NCBI GenBank assembly: GCA_016867235.1
Contig: VGJY01000030.1
Coordinates: 1-33,625, forward strand
Source: Candidatus Tanganyikabacteria bacterium
Lineage (GTDB): Bacteria; Cyanobacteriota; Sericytochromatia; S15B-MN24; VGJW01
Direction of reading: 5' to 3'
Length of the DNA: 33,625 nt
In this document: one piece after another, positions 15,817 to 23,466 of the stretch
Numbering within the stretch: position 1 is the stretch's first letter
Layout: each line of letters starts with the position of its first letter
Position numbers and translations under genes: made by a program
Notes under the pieces: generated by a model
Seen by the model: only the letters and a program-made list of their open reading frames with translations
Told to the model about the DNA's origin: nothing
Databases searched by the model: none

Positions 15817-16926
15817 ATGCACGTCGGCCTCGACGTCCGGATGTGGCACCACACCGGCATCGGGCGGTACATCCGCGCGCTCGTGCGGCACCTTCCAGGC
15901 CACGGCGTGTCGCTCACGGTCTGGGGACCGCCGGCGATCCTGGCGGAACCGGCACTGGACGGCTGCGCCCGCCGCGAGTGCGACCTGCCGGTCCATTCCC
16001 TTGCCGAGCAGGCGACATTGCCGCGGGACATCGCACGCAGCGGCGTCGAACTCTTCCACTCTCCCCACCTGAACTTGCCGCTGCTGGGCGATTTCCAGCG
16101 CGTCGTGACCATCCACGACCTGATCCCCCTGCACCATCCGGAGACGCTTTCCTGGGCCGGCCGGCAATACTTCAGGGCGATGGCGACGGTCCTCGCGCCA
16201 CGCAAGGCCAATCGCGTCCTCACCGTGTCCGAGTGGACTCGCGCCGACCTGATCGCTCATGGCGTCAGTCCCGAACACGTCGTGGCGGTGCCCCTCGGGG
16301 TGGAGCCGGCTTTCGCCGCGCCACTGCCGGATGCGACGCTCTGGCGCCACCTTGACACCCTTGGCGTCCGGCCCCCCTTCATCCTGTACGCCGGGCAGCA
16401 GAAGGCCTACAAGAACCTCGCCATCCTGGTCGATGCCTTCGCCGACCTCCTCGCCAGGCACGACGGAACCCGGCCACGGCCGTCGCTCGTCCTGCTCGGT
16501 AGGCCCGATGCCAGGTCGGGCCTCACCGAGTGGATAGAGGGGAAAGGGCTTGGAGACGCCATCGTTTGCCCGGGATACCTCGCCGACGAGGAGGCGGTCG
16601 TCGCACTCTTCCAGGCAGCCCGTTGCTTCGCCTTCCCCTCGCTGTGCGAAGGATTCGGCCTGCCACCGCTCGAGGCCATGGCCGCCGGCACCCCCGTGGT
16701 CTGCAGCGACAGGACCCCACTGGCGGAGACCGCCGGAAGGGCCGCATTCCTGGTCGATCCCCACGATGTGCTAGAATGGTCGCGAGCGCTCGAACAGGCC
16801 TTGTGGCAGGAAGAGCGCCGATCGCAGGCGATCCGGGCTGGCCGGCTGCGAGCGGCGCAATTCAGCTGGGATCGGACGATCTCCGCCACGATCGACGTCT
16901 ACCGCGAGGCCCTGGTCCGGGTGTAG
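15817..16926 (+). CDS. Glycosyltransferase family 4
   Basis: A 369-residue GT-B enzyme starting MHVGLDVRMWHHTGIGRYIR at ATG 15817, with AGGGG a few bases upstream. Motifs: VVTIHDLIPLHHPETLSW, FILYAGQQKAYKNLAILVDA, and FAFPSLCEGFGLPPLEAMAA containing E-x7-E. It belongs to the same subgroup as the enzymes at 8935 and 10128, giving three related transferases in the cluster, probably for successive similar linkages. It lies 42 bases after the UDP-xylose synthase, so a xylosyl donor is possible but not shown. Confidence 0.9.
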   Translation: MHVGLDVRMWHHTGIGRYIRALVRHLPGHGVSLTVWGPPAILAEPALDGCARRECDLPVHSLAEQATLPRDIARSGVELFHSPHLNLPLLGDFQRVVTIHDLIPLHHPETLSWAGRQYFRAMATVLAPRKANRVLTVSEWTRADLIAHGVSPEHVVAVPLGVEPAFAAPLPDATLWRHLDTLGVRPPFILYAGQQKAYKNLAILVDAFADLLARHDGTRPRPSLVLLGRPDARSGLTEWIEGKGLGDAIVCPGYLADEEAVVALFQAARCFAFPSLCEGFGLPPLEAMAAGTPVVCSDRTPLAETAGRAAFLVDPHDVLEWSRALEQALWQEERRSQAIRAGRLRAAQFSWDRTISATIDVYREALVRV

Positions 16927-16975
16927 CTCCTACCAAAGTCAAACCCATTTCGGAACTTTTTTCAGGTCTTTCGCA

Positions 16976-18223
16976 GTGAAGGTCGCGCTCGTCCACGAGT
17001 GGCTGACGAACCTGGCCGGTTCGGAGCGGGTGCTGCTTGCCCTGACGAAGCTCTTCCCCCGGGCGCCCGTCTTCACCGCGACTTTCCGGCCCGGGCGCCT
17101 GCCTGCCGAGTTCCGGCAACTCGACGTACGCACGACCTTCCTCGATCGCCTGCCCCTGCCGCACCAGGCGCTCTTGCCGCTCATGCCCATGGCGTTCGAG
17201 AGCCTGGATCTGCGGGACTACGACCTGGTGATCACCAGCAGTCACGCCTGCGCCAAGGGAGTGCTCACGCGGGCCGACGCCCTCCATGTCGCCTACTGCC
17301 ACACGCCCATTCGCTACGCCTGGGACCTCTACCACGATTACCAGGCCACGTTGCCGAAGGTGGCCCGGCCCGCTTCGGCGTGGCTGCTGCACCGCCTGCG
17401 CCTCTGGGATCTGGCCGCGTCCGCCCGCGTCGATCGCTTCGTGGCGAATTCCCGCACGGTCGCGCGGCGCATAGCAAAGTGGTATCGCCGGCCGGCGACG
17501 GTGATTCATCCTCCCATCCAGGTGTCGCGGTTCGCGCCCGGCCACCCCGGGGACCGCTTCGTGCTGGTCAGCCGCCTGGTGCCGTACAAGCAGGTCGATC
17601 TGGCGATCGCCGCGTTCGGGCGGCTTGGCCTGCCCCTGGATATCGTGGGCCAGGGACCCGAGTACCGCCGGTTGGCGCGCCAGGCCGGAAAGAACGTCCG
17701 CTTCCTGGGGTACCTTTCGGACGAGGAGGTCGCGGCCACGCTCGGGCGGGCCCGGGCGCTGGTCTTCACCGCCGAGGAAGATTTCGGCCTGGTGCCCCTG
17801 GAGGCCATGGCGTGCGGGCGGCCGGTCGTGGCCTTCCGCCGCGGCGGGGCCATGGAGACCGTGGTAGAGGGCCTGACCGGTACCTTCTTCGATGAGCCGA
17901 CGCCCGAGGCGGTAGCGGCGGCCGTCACGCGCGCCCTTCATGTCGACTGGGATCCGGCCTTCATCCGCCAGCATGCCGCGCGCTACGACGAAGCGGTCTT
18001 CCTGGCGTGGATGCGGGCCTACCTCGACCGCGCGCTGGCAGCGCGGGAGGCCGACTTCACCGATGCGCTGCTCGGAGTCCCGGCGGCCGACGAGCACCCG
18101 ACGACGCCGGCTTCCGGCCTGCCAGCCGACGGGCGCCCGGGAGCGCCGGCTTCCAGCCGGCCCCACGAGGCCGTGCCTGACTCCATCGAGGCGATCGTGC
18201 CCGATGCGGGAGGCCGCCGCTGA
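16976..18223 (+). CDS. Glycosyltransferase family 4 (WbaZ-like)
   Basis: A 415-residue GT-B enzyme starting at GTG 16976 with VKVALVHEWLTNLAGSERVL. CHTPIRYAWDLYHDY and FVANSRTVARRI are typical of the WbaZ/mannosyltransferase-like subgroup that acts early in O-antigen assembly; the donor site is RLVPYKQVDLAIAAF and TAEEDFGLVPLEAMACG. The upstream 50 bases are notably AT-rich. The last 45 residues (from about 370) are Pro/Ala-rich and are encoded by repeat-like inverted sequence (18106-18161), so the tail is probably not part of the enzyme fold. Its TGA overlaps the next ATG as TGATG. Confidence 0.9.
   Translation: MKVALVHEWLTNLAGSERVLLALTKLFPRAPVFTATFRPGRLPAEFRQLDVRTTFLDRLPLPHQALLPLMPMAFESLDLRDYDLVITSSHACAKGVLTRADALHVAYCHTPIRYAWDLYHDYQATLPKVARPASAWLLHRLRLWDLAASARVDRFVANSRTVARRIAKWYRRPATVIHPPIQVSRFAPGHPGDRFVLVSRLVPYKQVDLAIAAFGRLGLPLDIVGQGPEYRRLARQAGKNVRFLGYLSDEEVAATLGRARALVFTAEEDFGLVPLEAMACGRPVVAFRRGGAMETVVEGLTGTFFDEPTPEAVAAAVTRALHVDWDPAFIRQHAARYDEAVFLAWMRAYLDRALAAREADFTDALLGVPAADEHPTTPASGLPADGRPGAPASSRPHEAVPDSIEAIVPDAGGRR
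18106..18161 (+). repeat. REP-like palindromic sequence inside a coding tail
   Basis: Contains two GCCGG-centred hairpins, the second perfect: GCCGGCT (18145-18151), loop TCC, AGCCGGC (18155-18161). The first is GCCGG (18106-18110) with CCGGC (18114-18118). The sequence encodes a low-complexity Pro/Ala tail beyond the glycosyltransferase domain, as if an intergenic palindrome had been absorbed into the gene. Confidence 0.5.
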
Positions 18224-19749
18224 TGGCAAACCAGTGGCTGGCCAGCGCGGCTCCGGCGCCGGTGCCCGTCCGCCGGGAGGGCCTGCGCGACCTGGCCCGC
18301 CGCCACGTGTTCCTGCTCGCGGTGCCCGCGGCGATCCTGGCGGACGCCCTCGTCATCCACCTGATGTTCCGCCTGACGTACGCGCTGCGCTACGAGTGGA
18401 AGTTGCTCGCGCCCTGGCCGCACGCCGCCCCGCCCTGGGAGCCGTACTTCTGGGGCTCGTGGTTCGTGGCCGTGCTCTGGGTGGGCGTGATGGCCGCCCT
18501 GGGAATGTACCGCGATCGCCGCGGGCACGGGCATTTCGACGATGCGGTGCTCCTGACGTTCGCGCTGGCGCTCGGGACGGTGCTCGCACTGGCGGCATCC
18601 TTCTTCTATCGCGAGTTCAGCTTCTCGCGGCTCGTGCTGGTCTTCGGCGCGGGTTTCACGTGGTTCGCACTGACCGCCTGGCACTACGTACTGCGCCAGA
18701 CCCAGCGGGCGCTCCTCCGGAGAGGGTGGGGAGCCCTCAACACCCTGATCGTGGGCTGCAACAGCCTTTCCGAGACGGTGGGCACGCGATTGTATCGCCA
18801 CCCCGAAATAGGCCACCGCCTGGTCGGCTTCGTACCGGCCAACGACGAGAACGTCGGCGGCGATCGCTGGATCTTCCCGGCCTGGTCGCGCGAGCACAAC
18901 GAGCTGGCGGGCTGGGGGCCGGTCCTGGGCACTCTCGCCGATCTCGAACGCATCGTGGCCGTGCATCGCATCGACGAGGTGGTGCTGGCCGTGCCGGGCG
19001 CGGCCTTCCATCAGCTGTTCGAGCTGATGAACCGCTGCGCGCAGGCCGGGCGGCCCGTACGCTTCCGCATCGTCCCCGACCTGACCGAACTGGTGACCGC
19101 CAAGCTCGCCATCGACGAACTCGACGGCGTGCCCACGCTCGCCATCCGGGACGTGCCGCTGCGCAAGCCCGTCAACCGCTTCCTCAAGCGCACGCTGGAC
19201 ATCGCCTTCGCGGCCGGCGGCCTCCTCGCGCTGGCGCCGCTGCTGGGCGCGATCGCCCTGGCCGTGCGCGCCGACGGCGGCCCGGCGCTGTTCCGGCAGG
19301 AGCGCATGGGGCGGGACGGGCGCCTCTTCCAGCTCATCAAGTTCCGGACGATGGTGCTCGATGCCGAGGCGGCGAGCGGGCCGGTCTGGACCAGCAAGGT
19401 AGACTCCCGGGTTACCCGGCTCGGGGCGTTCCTGCGCCGGTGGAGCCTGGACGAGCTGCCGCAGATCTGGAACGTGCTGGTCGGCGACATGAGCCTGGTG
19501 GGCCCGCGGCCGGAGCGGCCGTACTTCGTGGACCAGTTCCGCATCTTCGTGCCCAAGTACATGGACCGGCACCTGGTGCGCTGCGGCCTCACGGGCTGGG
19601 CGCAGATCAACGGCCTGCGCGGCGAAGAGGGCTCCATCGAGGAGCGCACGCGCTACGACATCTACTACATCGAAAACTGGTCCCTGCTGTTCGACCTCAA
19701 GATCCTGCTGCGGACTCTCTACGAGGTCGTGGTCCACAAGGCGTACTAG
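18223..19749 (+). CDS. Polyprenyl glycosylphosphotransferase (initiating sugar-phosphate transferase)
   Basis: A 508-residue membrane enzyme that transfers a sugar 1-phosphate from a nucleotide sugar to undecaprenyl phosphate, starting the glycan repeat. The N-terminal part has about four to five hydrophobic helices between residues 25 and 160 (FLLAVPAAILADALVIHLMF and others), then a nucleotide-binding-like domain (LNTLIVGCNSLSETVGTRLY). From about residue 320 the catalytic bacterial sugar transferase domain follows: KRTLDIAFAAGG, FRQERMGRDGRLFQLIKFRT, FLRRWSLDELPQIWNVL and GDMSLVGPRPERP. The length and order match WcaJ/WbaP-type enzymes. Whether glucose, galactose or another sugar is used is not evident; galE and glmM nearby leave several options. 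Confidence 0.94.
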   Translation: MANQWLASAAPAPVPVRREGLRDLARRHVFLLAVPAAILADALVIHLMFRLTYALRYEWKLLAPWPHAAPPWEPYFWGSWFVAVLWVGVMAALGMYRDRRGHGHFDDAVLLTFALALGTVLALAASFFYREFSFSRLVLVFGAGFTWFALTAWHYVLRQTQRALLRRGWGALNTLIVGCNSLSETVGTRLYRHPEIGHRLVGFVPANDENVGGDRWIFPAWSREHNELAGWGPVLGTLADLERIVAVHRIDEVVLAVPGAAFHQLFELMNRCAQAGRPVRFRIVPDLTELVTAKLAIDELDGVPTLAIRDVPLRKPVNRFLKRTLDIAFAAGGLLALAPLLGAIALAVRADGGPALFRQERMGRDGRLFQLIKFRTMVLDAEAASGPVWTSKVDSRVTRLGAFLRRWSLDELPQIWNVLVGDMSLVGPRPERPYFVDQFRIFVPKYMDRHLVRCGLTGWAQINGLRGEEGSIEERTRYDIYYIENWSLLFDLKILLRTLYEVVVHKAY

Positions 19750-19791
19750 GCCCGCCTCCGAGCCGTCGGCTGGCCAGGGCGTCGCGGCTGG

Positions 19792-19800
19792 CGATAACAT
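19792..19800 (+). promoter_or_regulatory. Candidate -10 element before the small transporter gene
   Basis: GATAAC (19792-19797), overlapping TAACAT (19795-19800), lies five to eight bases before GTG 19806. No clear -35 or Shine-Dalgarno. Same spacing as the other leaderless-looking starts in this window. Confidence 0.35.
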
Positions 19801-19805
19801 GAGCC

Positions 19806-20252
19806 GTGCTCAAATCGCTCGCGCTCATCCTGGCCGCCATCCTCATCGCCGTGGGAGGGCAATTCTCGCTCAAGTACGGCGTCGGGCAGATCGGGCGCAT
19901 CGACGGCGCGGCCATGGCCAGCCCGGTGCACCTGGTGCTCAAAGTCCTGCTCAACAAGTACGTCATCCTCGGGCTAGGCCTCTACGGCCTCGGAGCGGCG
20001 GTCTGGATCGTCGTGCTCTCGCGCGTGCCGCTCAGCTTCGCGTATCCCATGCTGGGCCTCTCGTACGTCGCCGTCGTGCTGGTCTCGGCGCTCTTCCTGC
20101 ACGAGCACGTGACGATCGTGCGCTGGGTCGGCGTCTTCCTCATCGTGGCGGGCGTCGCCCTGGTGGGCCAGACGCACGACGACAAGGCCAAGGTCGGCGG
20201 ACCGGGTGCGCCGCGGCTCGCGGGCGCGACCGCGACGGGAGAGACCCCATGA
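19806..20252 (+). CDS. Small EamA/SMR-type membrane transporter (ArnE/ArnF-like)
   Basis: A 148-residue protein with four hydrophobic helices (LKSLALILAAILIAVGGQFS, YVILGLGLYGLGAAVWIVVL, FAYPMLGLSYVAVVLVSALF, VGVFLIVAGVALVG), the layout of small multidrug-resistance and ArnE/ArnF undecaprenyl-linked sugar flippase subunits. The ALSRVPLSFAYP-like segment before helix 3 is typical of EamA proteins. GTG 19806 is the start. The cytoplasmic tail is 25 residues, Gly/Ala-rich. The stop overlaps the galE start as ATGA. In a glycan cluster a role in flipping or moving a lipid-linked sugar is plausible; simple drug export is the alternative. Confidence 0.85.
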   Translation: MLKSLALILAAILIAVGGQFSLKYGVGQIGRIDGAAMASPVHLVLKVLLNKYVILGLGLYGLGAAVWIVVLSRVPLSFAYPMLGLSYVAVVLVSALFLHEHVTIVRWVGVFLIVAGVALVGQTHDDKAKVGGPGAPRLAGATATGETP

Positions 20253-21241
20253 CCGAGAAGATCCTGGTGGTGGGAGGCGCCGGCTACATCGGCAGCCATT
20301 GCGTCAAGGAGCTTGCGCGACGCGGCTACGACGTCGTCACCCTGGACAACCTCTCGCGGGGCCACCGCCATGCCGTGAAATGGGGGGCGTTCGAGCACGG
20401 CGACATGGCCGATCCCCCCTTCCTGCGGCAACTCTTCGGCAGGCACGACATCGCCGCGGTCATGCATTTCGCGGCGTTGACGTACGTCGGCGAATCGGTC
20501 ACCGATCCGCACACCTACTACAAAAACAACGTCTGCAACACGCTCAACCTGCTGGGTGCCATGCGCGAAGCCGGCGTGCGCCGCTTCATCTTCTCTTCTA
20601 CGTGCGCCACGTACGGCGAGCCGCAGGAAGTACCCATCACCGAGTCGCATCCGCAAAGCCCCATCAATCCTTATGGCCAGTCCAAGCTGATGGTCGAGCG
20701 CATCCTGGCGGACTACGCGCGGGCGTACGAGTTCCAGTGCACCAGTTTCCGCTACTTCAACGCCGCGGGCGCCGATCCCGACGGCGAAATCGGCGAGGAG
20801 CACGATCCCGAGTCTCACCTGATCCCCCTGGTGCTGCGAGCCGCCCAGGGCGGGCCGCCGTTGCAGCTCTTCGGCACCGACTATCCGACGCCGGATGGCA
20901 CCTGCGTGCGCGACTACATCCACGTCACCGATCTGGCGGCGGCGCACATCCTGGGCCTGGAGCGGCTGCTGGCCGGCCATTCGGGTGCGGTCTACAACCT
21001 GGGCAACGGCAATGGCTACTCCAACCTGGCGGTGATCCGCGCGGCAGAGGCGACTACCGGCCGGAAGGTCGCCTACGATGCGGCGCCGCGCCGCCCCGGC
21101 GATCCCGCCACCCTGGTGGGCAGCGCCCGGAAGGCCGTGGAAGAGCTGGGTTGGAAGCCGCGGTACGCCACCATCGAGCAGATCATGCAGACCGCCTGGG
21201 GCTGGCACAGCCGCCACCCCGCGGGCGCCATCACGGTCTAG
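20249..21241 (+). CDS. galE: UDP-glucose 4-epimerase
   Basis: A 330-residue extended SDR that interconverts UDP-glucose and UDP-galactose (or the N-acetyl forms). The start ATG 20249 overlaps the previous TGA as ATGA; the longer upstream frame is a shadow. Motifs: VVGGAGYIGSHCVKEL, FAALTYVGESVTDP, FSSTCATYGEP, NPYGQSK (YxxxK), FRYFNAAGADPDG and IPLVLRAAQG, followed by DGTCVRDYIHV, a GalE signature. It supplies galactose-type donors and is followed closely by glmM. Confidence 0.95.
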   Translation: MTEKILVVGGAGYIGSHCVKELARRGYDVVTLDNLSRGHRHAVKWGAFEHGDMADPPFLRQLFGRHDIAAVMHFAALTYVGESVTDPHTYYKNNVCNTLNLLGAMREAGVRRFIFSSTCATYGEPQEVPITESHPQSPINPYGQSKLMVERILADYARAYEFQCTSFRYFNAAGADPDGEIGEEHDPESHLIPLVLRAAQGGPPLQLFGTDYPTPDGTCVRDYIHVTDLAAAHILGLERLLAGHSGAVYNLGNGNGYSNLAVIRAAEATTGRKVAYDAAPRRPGDPATLVGSARKAVEELGWKPRYATIEQIMQTAWGWHSRHPAGAITV

Positions 21242-21252
21242 GGGAGCAGAGA

Positions 21253-22629
21253 TTGGGAAAATACTTCGGAACCGACGGCGTCCGAGGGGTCGCCAACCAG
21301 GACCTGACGCCGGATTTCGCTTTCCGGCTCGGGCGTTGCGTCGGGGCGCGTCTGGCGGCCGGGAGCAGCGCGCTGGCGCGGCCGTTCGTCGTCATAGGCC
21401 GGGACACGCGGCGAAGCGGGCCGATGCTCGAGGCGGCACTCACGGCCGGCCTCTGCTCCGTGGGCGTGGACGTCTGGTTGCTGGGCGTGCTGCCGACGCC
21501 CGCCGTGGCCTGGATCGCCCGCCGGGAGCGGGCGAGTGCCGGCATCATGATCTCGGCGTCCCACAATCCCGCGCCCGACAACGGCATCAAGATCTTCTCG
21601 AGCGCGGGCTTCAAGCTCCCCGACGACGAGGAGGATGCCATCGAGGCCCTGATCGATGCCCCGGAGGATCGCCTGCCGCGGCCCACCGGCACGCTCCTGG
21701 GCCAGGCCGAATTGCGGCCCGATCTGGTCGACGCCTACGAGGAAGCGGTATGCGCGCTCATCCCCGAGGGCCTCGGGGGAATGCGGGTTGCGCTCGACTG
21801 CGCCCACGGCGCGGCCTACGCCGTCGCGCCGCGCGTGCTGCGGGCACTGGGCGCGCAGATCTCGGTCCTGGGCGCCGAGCCTGATGGCGACAACATCAAC
21901 GCGGGGGTCGGCAGCACCCACATGGGGGCGCTCATCGAGGAGGTCGGCCAGTCCGGATCGGAGCTGGGCATCGCCTTCGACGGCGACGCCGATCGCTGCC
22001 TGGCCGTCGATGGCCGCGGCAACGCGGTGGACGGCGACAAGATCATGTGGCTCTGCCTGCGCCACCTGCGCGCCGCCGGTCGCCTCGCGTCGGCGGACGT
22101 GGTCTCGACGGTGATGAGCAACATGGGCTTCGAGGAAGCCATCGCCCAGGAGGGCGGGCAGGTCTTCCGGACGCGCGTGGGCGATCGCTACGTGCTCGAG
22201 GAGATGCGGCGCCGCGATATCCGGATCGGCGGCGAGCAGAGCGGCCACGTGATCTTCCTGGATGACAACACTACCGGCGACGGCCTCATCACCGCGTTGC
22301 GACTCCTGGCGGCAGTGCGCAAGGCCGGCAAGCCCCTGCACGACCTGGCTGCCGGGATGCCCGTGTATCCCCAGTTGCTGCGCAACGTCCGCGTCCAGTC
22401 GGTGGCGGGTTGGCAGGACGATGCCGAGATCGCGAGCGCCATCCGGACCGCCGAGGAGCGCCTCAAGGGCGTCGGCCGCCTGGTGGTGCGGGCCAGCGGC
22501 ACCGAGCCGCTGATCCGGGTGATGGCCGAGGCCAAGGATGCCGCCATGGTCGAGGAGGTGGTGAGCGGACTGATCGCCACCATCACGCGCGCCCTGACCG
22601 GCGCCGACAAAGCCGCGGCCGCGCACTGA
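21253..22629 (+). CDS. glmM: Phosphoglucosamine mutase
   Basis: A 458-residue alpha-D-phosphohexomutase that turns glucosamine 6-phosphate into glucosamine 1-phosphate, on the way to UDP-GlcNAc for peptidoglycan and glycans. The start is TTG 21253 after GGGGAGCAGA, giving the family N-terminus GKYFGTDGVRGVAN. The phosphoserine loop is GIMISASHNPAPDNGIKIF, the metal site is FDGDADRC, the sugar loop is GGEQSGHVI and the phosphate site is VRASGTEPLIRVM. All key residues are present. The frame is open upstream through galE but only as a shadow. Confidence 0.95.
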   Translation: MGKYFGTDGVRGVANQDLTPDFAFRLGRCVGARLAAGSSALARPFVVIGRDTRRSGPMLEAALTAGLCSVGVDVWLLGVLPTPAVAWIARRERASAGIMISASHNPAPDNGIKIFSSAGFKLPDDEEDAIEALIDAPEDRLPRPTGTLLGQAELRPDLVDAYEEAVCALIPEGLGGMRVALDCAHGAAYAVAPRVLRALGAQISVLGAEPDGDNINAGVGSTHMGALIEEVGQSGSELGIAFDGDADRCLAVDGRGNAVDGDKIMWLCLRHLRAAGRLASADVVSTVMSNMGFEEAIAQEGGQVFRTRVGDRYVLEEMRRRDIRIGGEQSGHVIFLDDNTTGDGLITALRLLAAVRKAGKPLHDLAAGMPVYPQLLRNVRVQSVAGWQDDAEIASAIRTAEERLKGVGRLVVRASGTEPLIRVMAEAKDAAMVEEVVSGLIATITRALTGADKAAAAH

Positions 22630-22705
22630 TTCTGCCTTTTGGCCGAAGTTGACCGTTCGTGCGGCCGTGGCGCGCGCGGGGCGAGAATGCGACGGTGGTT
22701 AAACC

Positions 22706-22835
22706 GGACCCCGTGCCGACCGAGTGGGGCCGGCTTCCGTGCCGGTCGAGTGGGGCCGGCTTCCGTGCCGACCGAGTGGGGCCGGACCCCGTGCCGACCG
22801 AGTGGGGCCGGCCTCCGTGCCGGCCTGGAGGGCCC
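22706..22835 (+). repeat. 26-bp tandem repeat, five units
   Basis: Units begin at 22706, 22732, 22758, 22784 and 22810. The consensus is GGMYYCCGTGCCGACCGAGTGGGGCC in two parts (GGMYYCCGTGCCGAC, then CGAGTGGGGCC); the first four units differ at only a few bases and the fifth has drifted. The fifth unit contributes the GGAGGG (22827-22832) that serves ATG 22836. There are no unique spacers, so this is not a CRISPR array. Confidence 0.85.
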
Positions 22836-23435
22836 ATGGTCCACGTGTTCGCCGAGTTCCGCTGGGAAGCGACCCTGGACGCCGCCGTCGCGCGGTCCTG
22901 CGAGGAGGACAAGCCGCTGCTGCTCGACCTGTTCGCGCCTGGCTGAGGCGGCTGCGCCGCGATGGATACCGTGACGTATCCTGACGATCAGGTGGTGGCG
23001 CGACTGGGCGAGCGCTTCGTGGCGCTACGGCTGCAAATCGACAAGCACGAGCCCGTCGCCAGGCAGTTCAACGCCGTGTGGACGCCGACCCTGCTGGTGC
23101 TCGACGGCGACATGCACGTCTGGGTACGGACCTTCGGCTGGTACCCGCCGCGCGAGTTCGTGCCCTGGCTGGCGCTCGCCGAGGGCAAGTACCGGCTAGG
23201 ACGCGGCCAGACCGGCGCAGCCGCCGACCTCTTCGACGAGTGCGCGGCGCAATGGCGGGACTCCCACAGCGCTGCCGAAGCCCTCTACTGGAAGGGCGTG
23301 GCGCTGTACAAGCAGGGCGACAAGGACGGGTTCGGCAAGGCCTGGTACCGCCTGCGGCGCGAGCATCCCGAGAGCATCTGGACGCAGAAGGCCTCCTTCC
23401 TCTGGCTGGGGAAACGGCCGACGCCCAAGGGGTAG
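22836..23435 (+). CDS. Thioredoxin-fold protein with in-frame TGA: candidate selenoprotein (UxxC)
   Basis: Read through the TGA at 22944-22946, this is a 199-residue protein. Before the TGA: DKPLLLDLFAPG, the beta strand leading to the redox site of thioredoxin-like proteins. After it, in the same frame: GGCAAMDTVTYPDDQVVARL, the classic second cysteine (residue 40) and following helix. So codon 37 sits exactly where the first cysteine of CGGC belongs, giving U-G-G-C if selenocysteine is inserted. The cis-proline motif VWTPTLLVL (W82-T83-P84) follows. Residues from about 125 look like TPR helices (AEALYWKGVALYKQGDKDGF). A hairpin at 22964-22981 fits a bacterial SECIS. Alternatives are a nonsense mutation or sequencing error turning TGC into TGA. 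If read conventionally it would be a 36-codon stub plus an orphan frame from 22962. Confidence 0.8.
22964..22981 (+). promoter_or_regulatory. Candidate bacterial SECIS hairpin
   Basis: Perfect 6-bp stem GGATAC (22964-22969) and GTATCC (22976-22981) with six-base loop CGTGAC. The loop starts 24 bases after the TGA, and its second base is G followed by T. Known bacterial SECIS elements have a short stem, a loop with G in the first two positions, and a loop some 16-37 bases after TGA, so the geometry fits. The region also encodes a conserved protein motif, so chance pairing is not excluded. Confidence 0.6.
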
Positions 23436-23454
23436 CACGCGACCGGCCCTGCGG

Positions 23455-23460
23455 TAGGAT
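23455..23460 (+). promoter_or_regulatory. Candidate -10 element before the kelch lipoprotein gene
   Basis: TAGGAT ends six bases before ATG 23467; there is no Shine-Dalgarno between them. No clear -35. Confidence 0.4.
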
Positions 23461-23466
23461 AGGGCC

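Noticed and set aside
15790-15817. Promoter with TTGACC before the GT4 gene at 15817
   Set aside because: No -10 sequence lies at 16-18 bases from this -35-like hexamer; TCTAGG is only ten bases away.
16926-16976. Terminator in the AT-rich gap with a T6 run
   Set aside because: There is a T-run but no GC-rich hairpin before it; only a weak AAAGT/ACTTT pairing.
22706-22835. CRISPR array
   Set aside because: The 26-bp units follow each other directly without unique spacers, and no cas gene is near.
22659-22835. N-terminal extension of the thioredoxin-fold gene through the tandem repeats from GTG 22659
   Set aside because: The extension would be repeat-encoded Pro/Arg/Trp sequence outside the fold, and ATG 22836 has its own GGAGGG and matches the expected N-terminus.
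22944-22946. Ordinary stop codon ending a 36-residue protein at 22836-22946
   Set aside because: The frame before and after the TGA forms one thioredoxin fold with the TGA at the redox cysteine, so two separate genes is the poorer reading. A mutation or sequencing error remains an open alternative.
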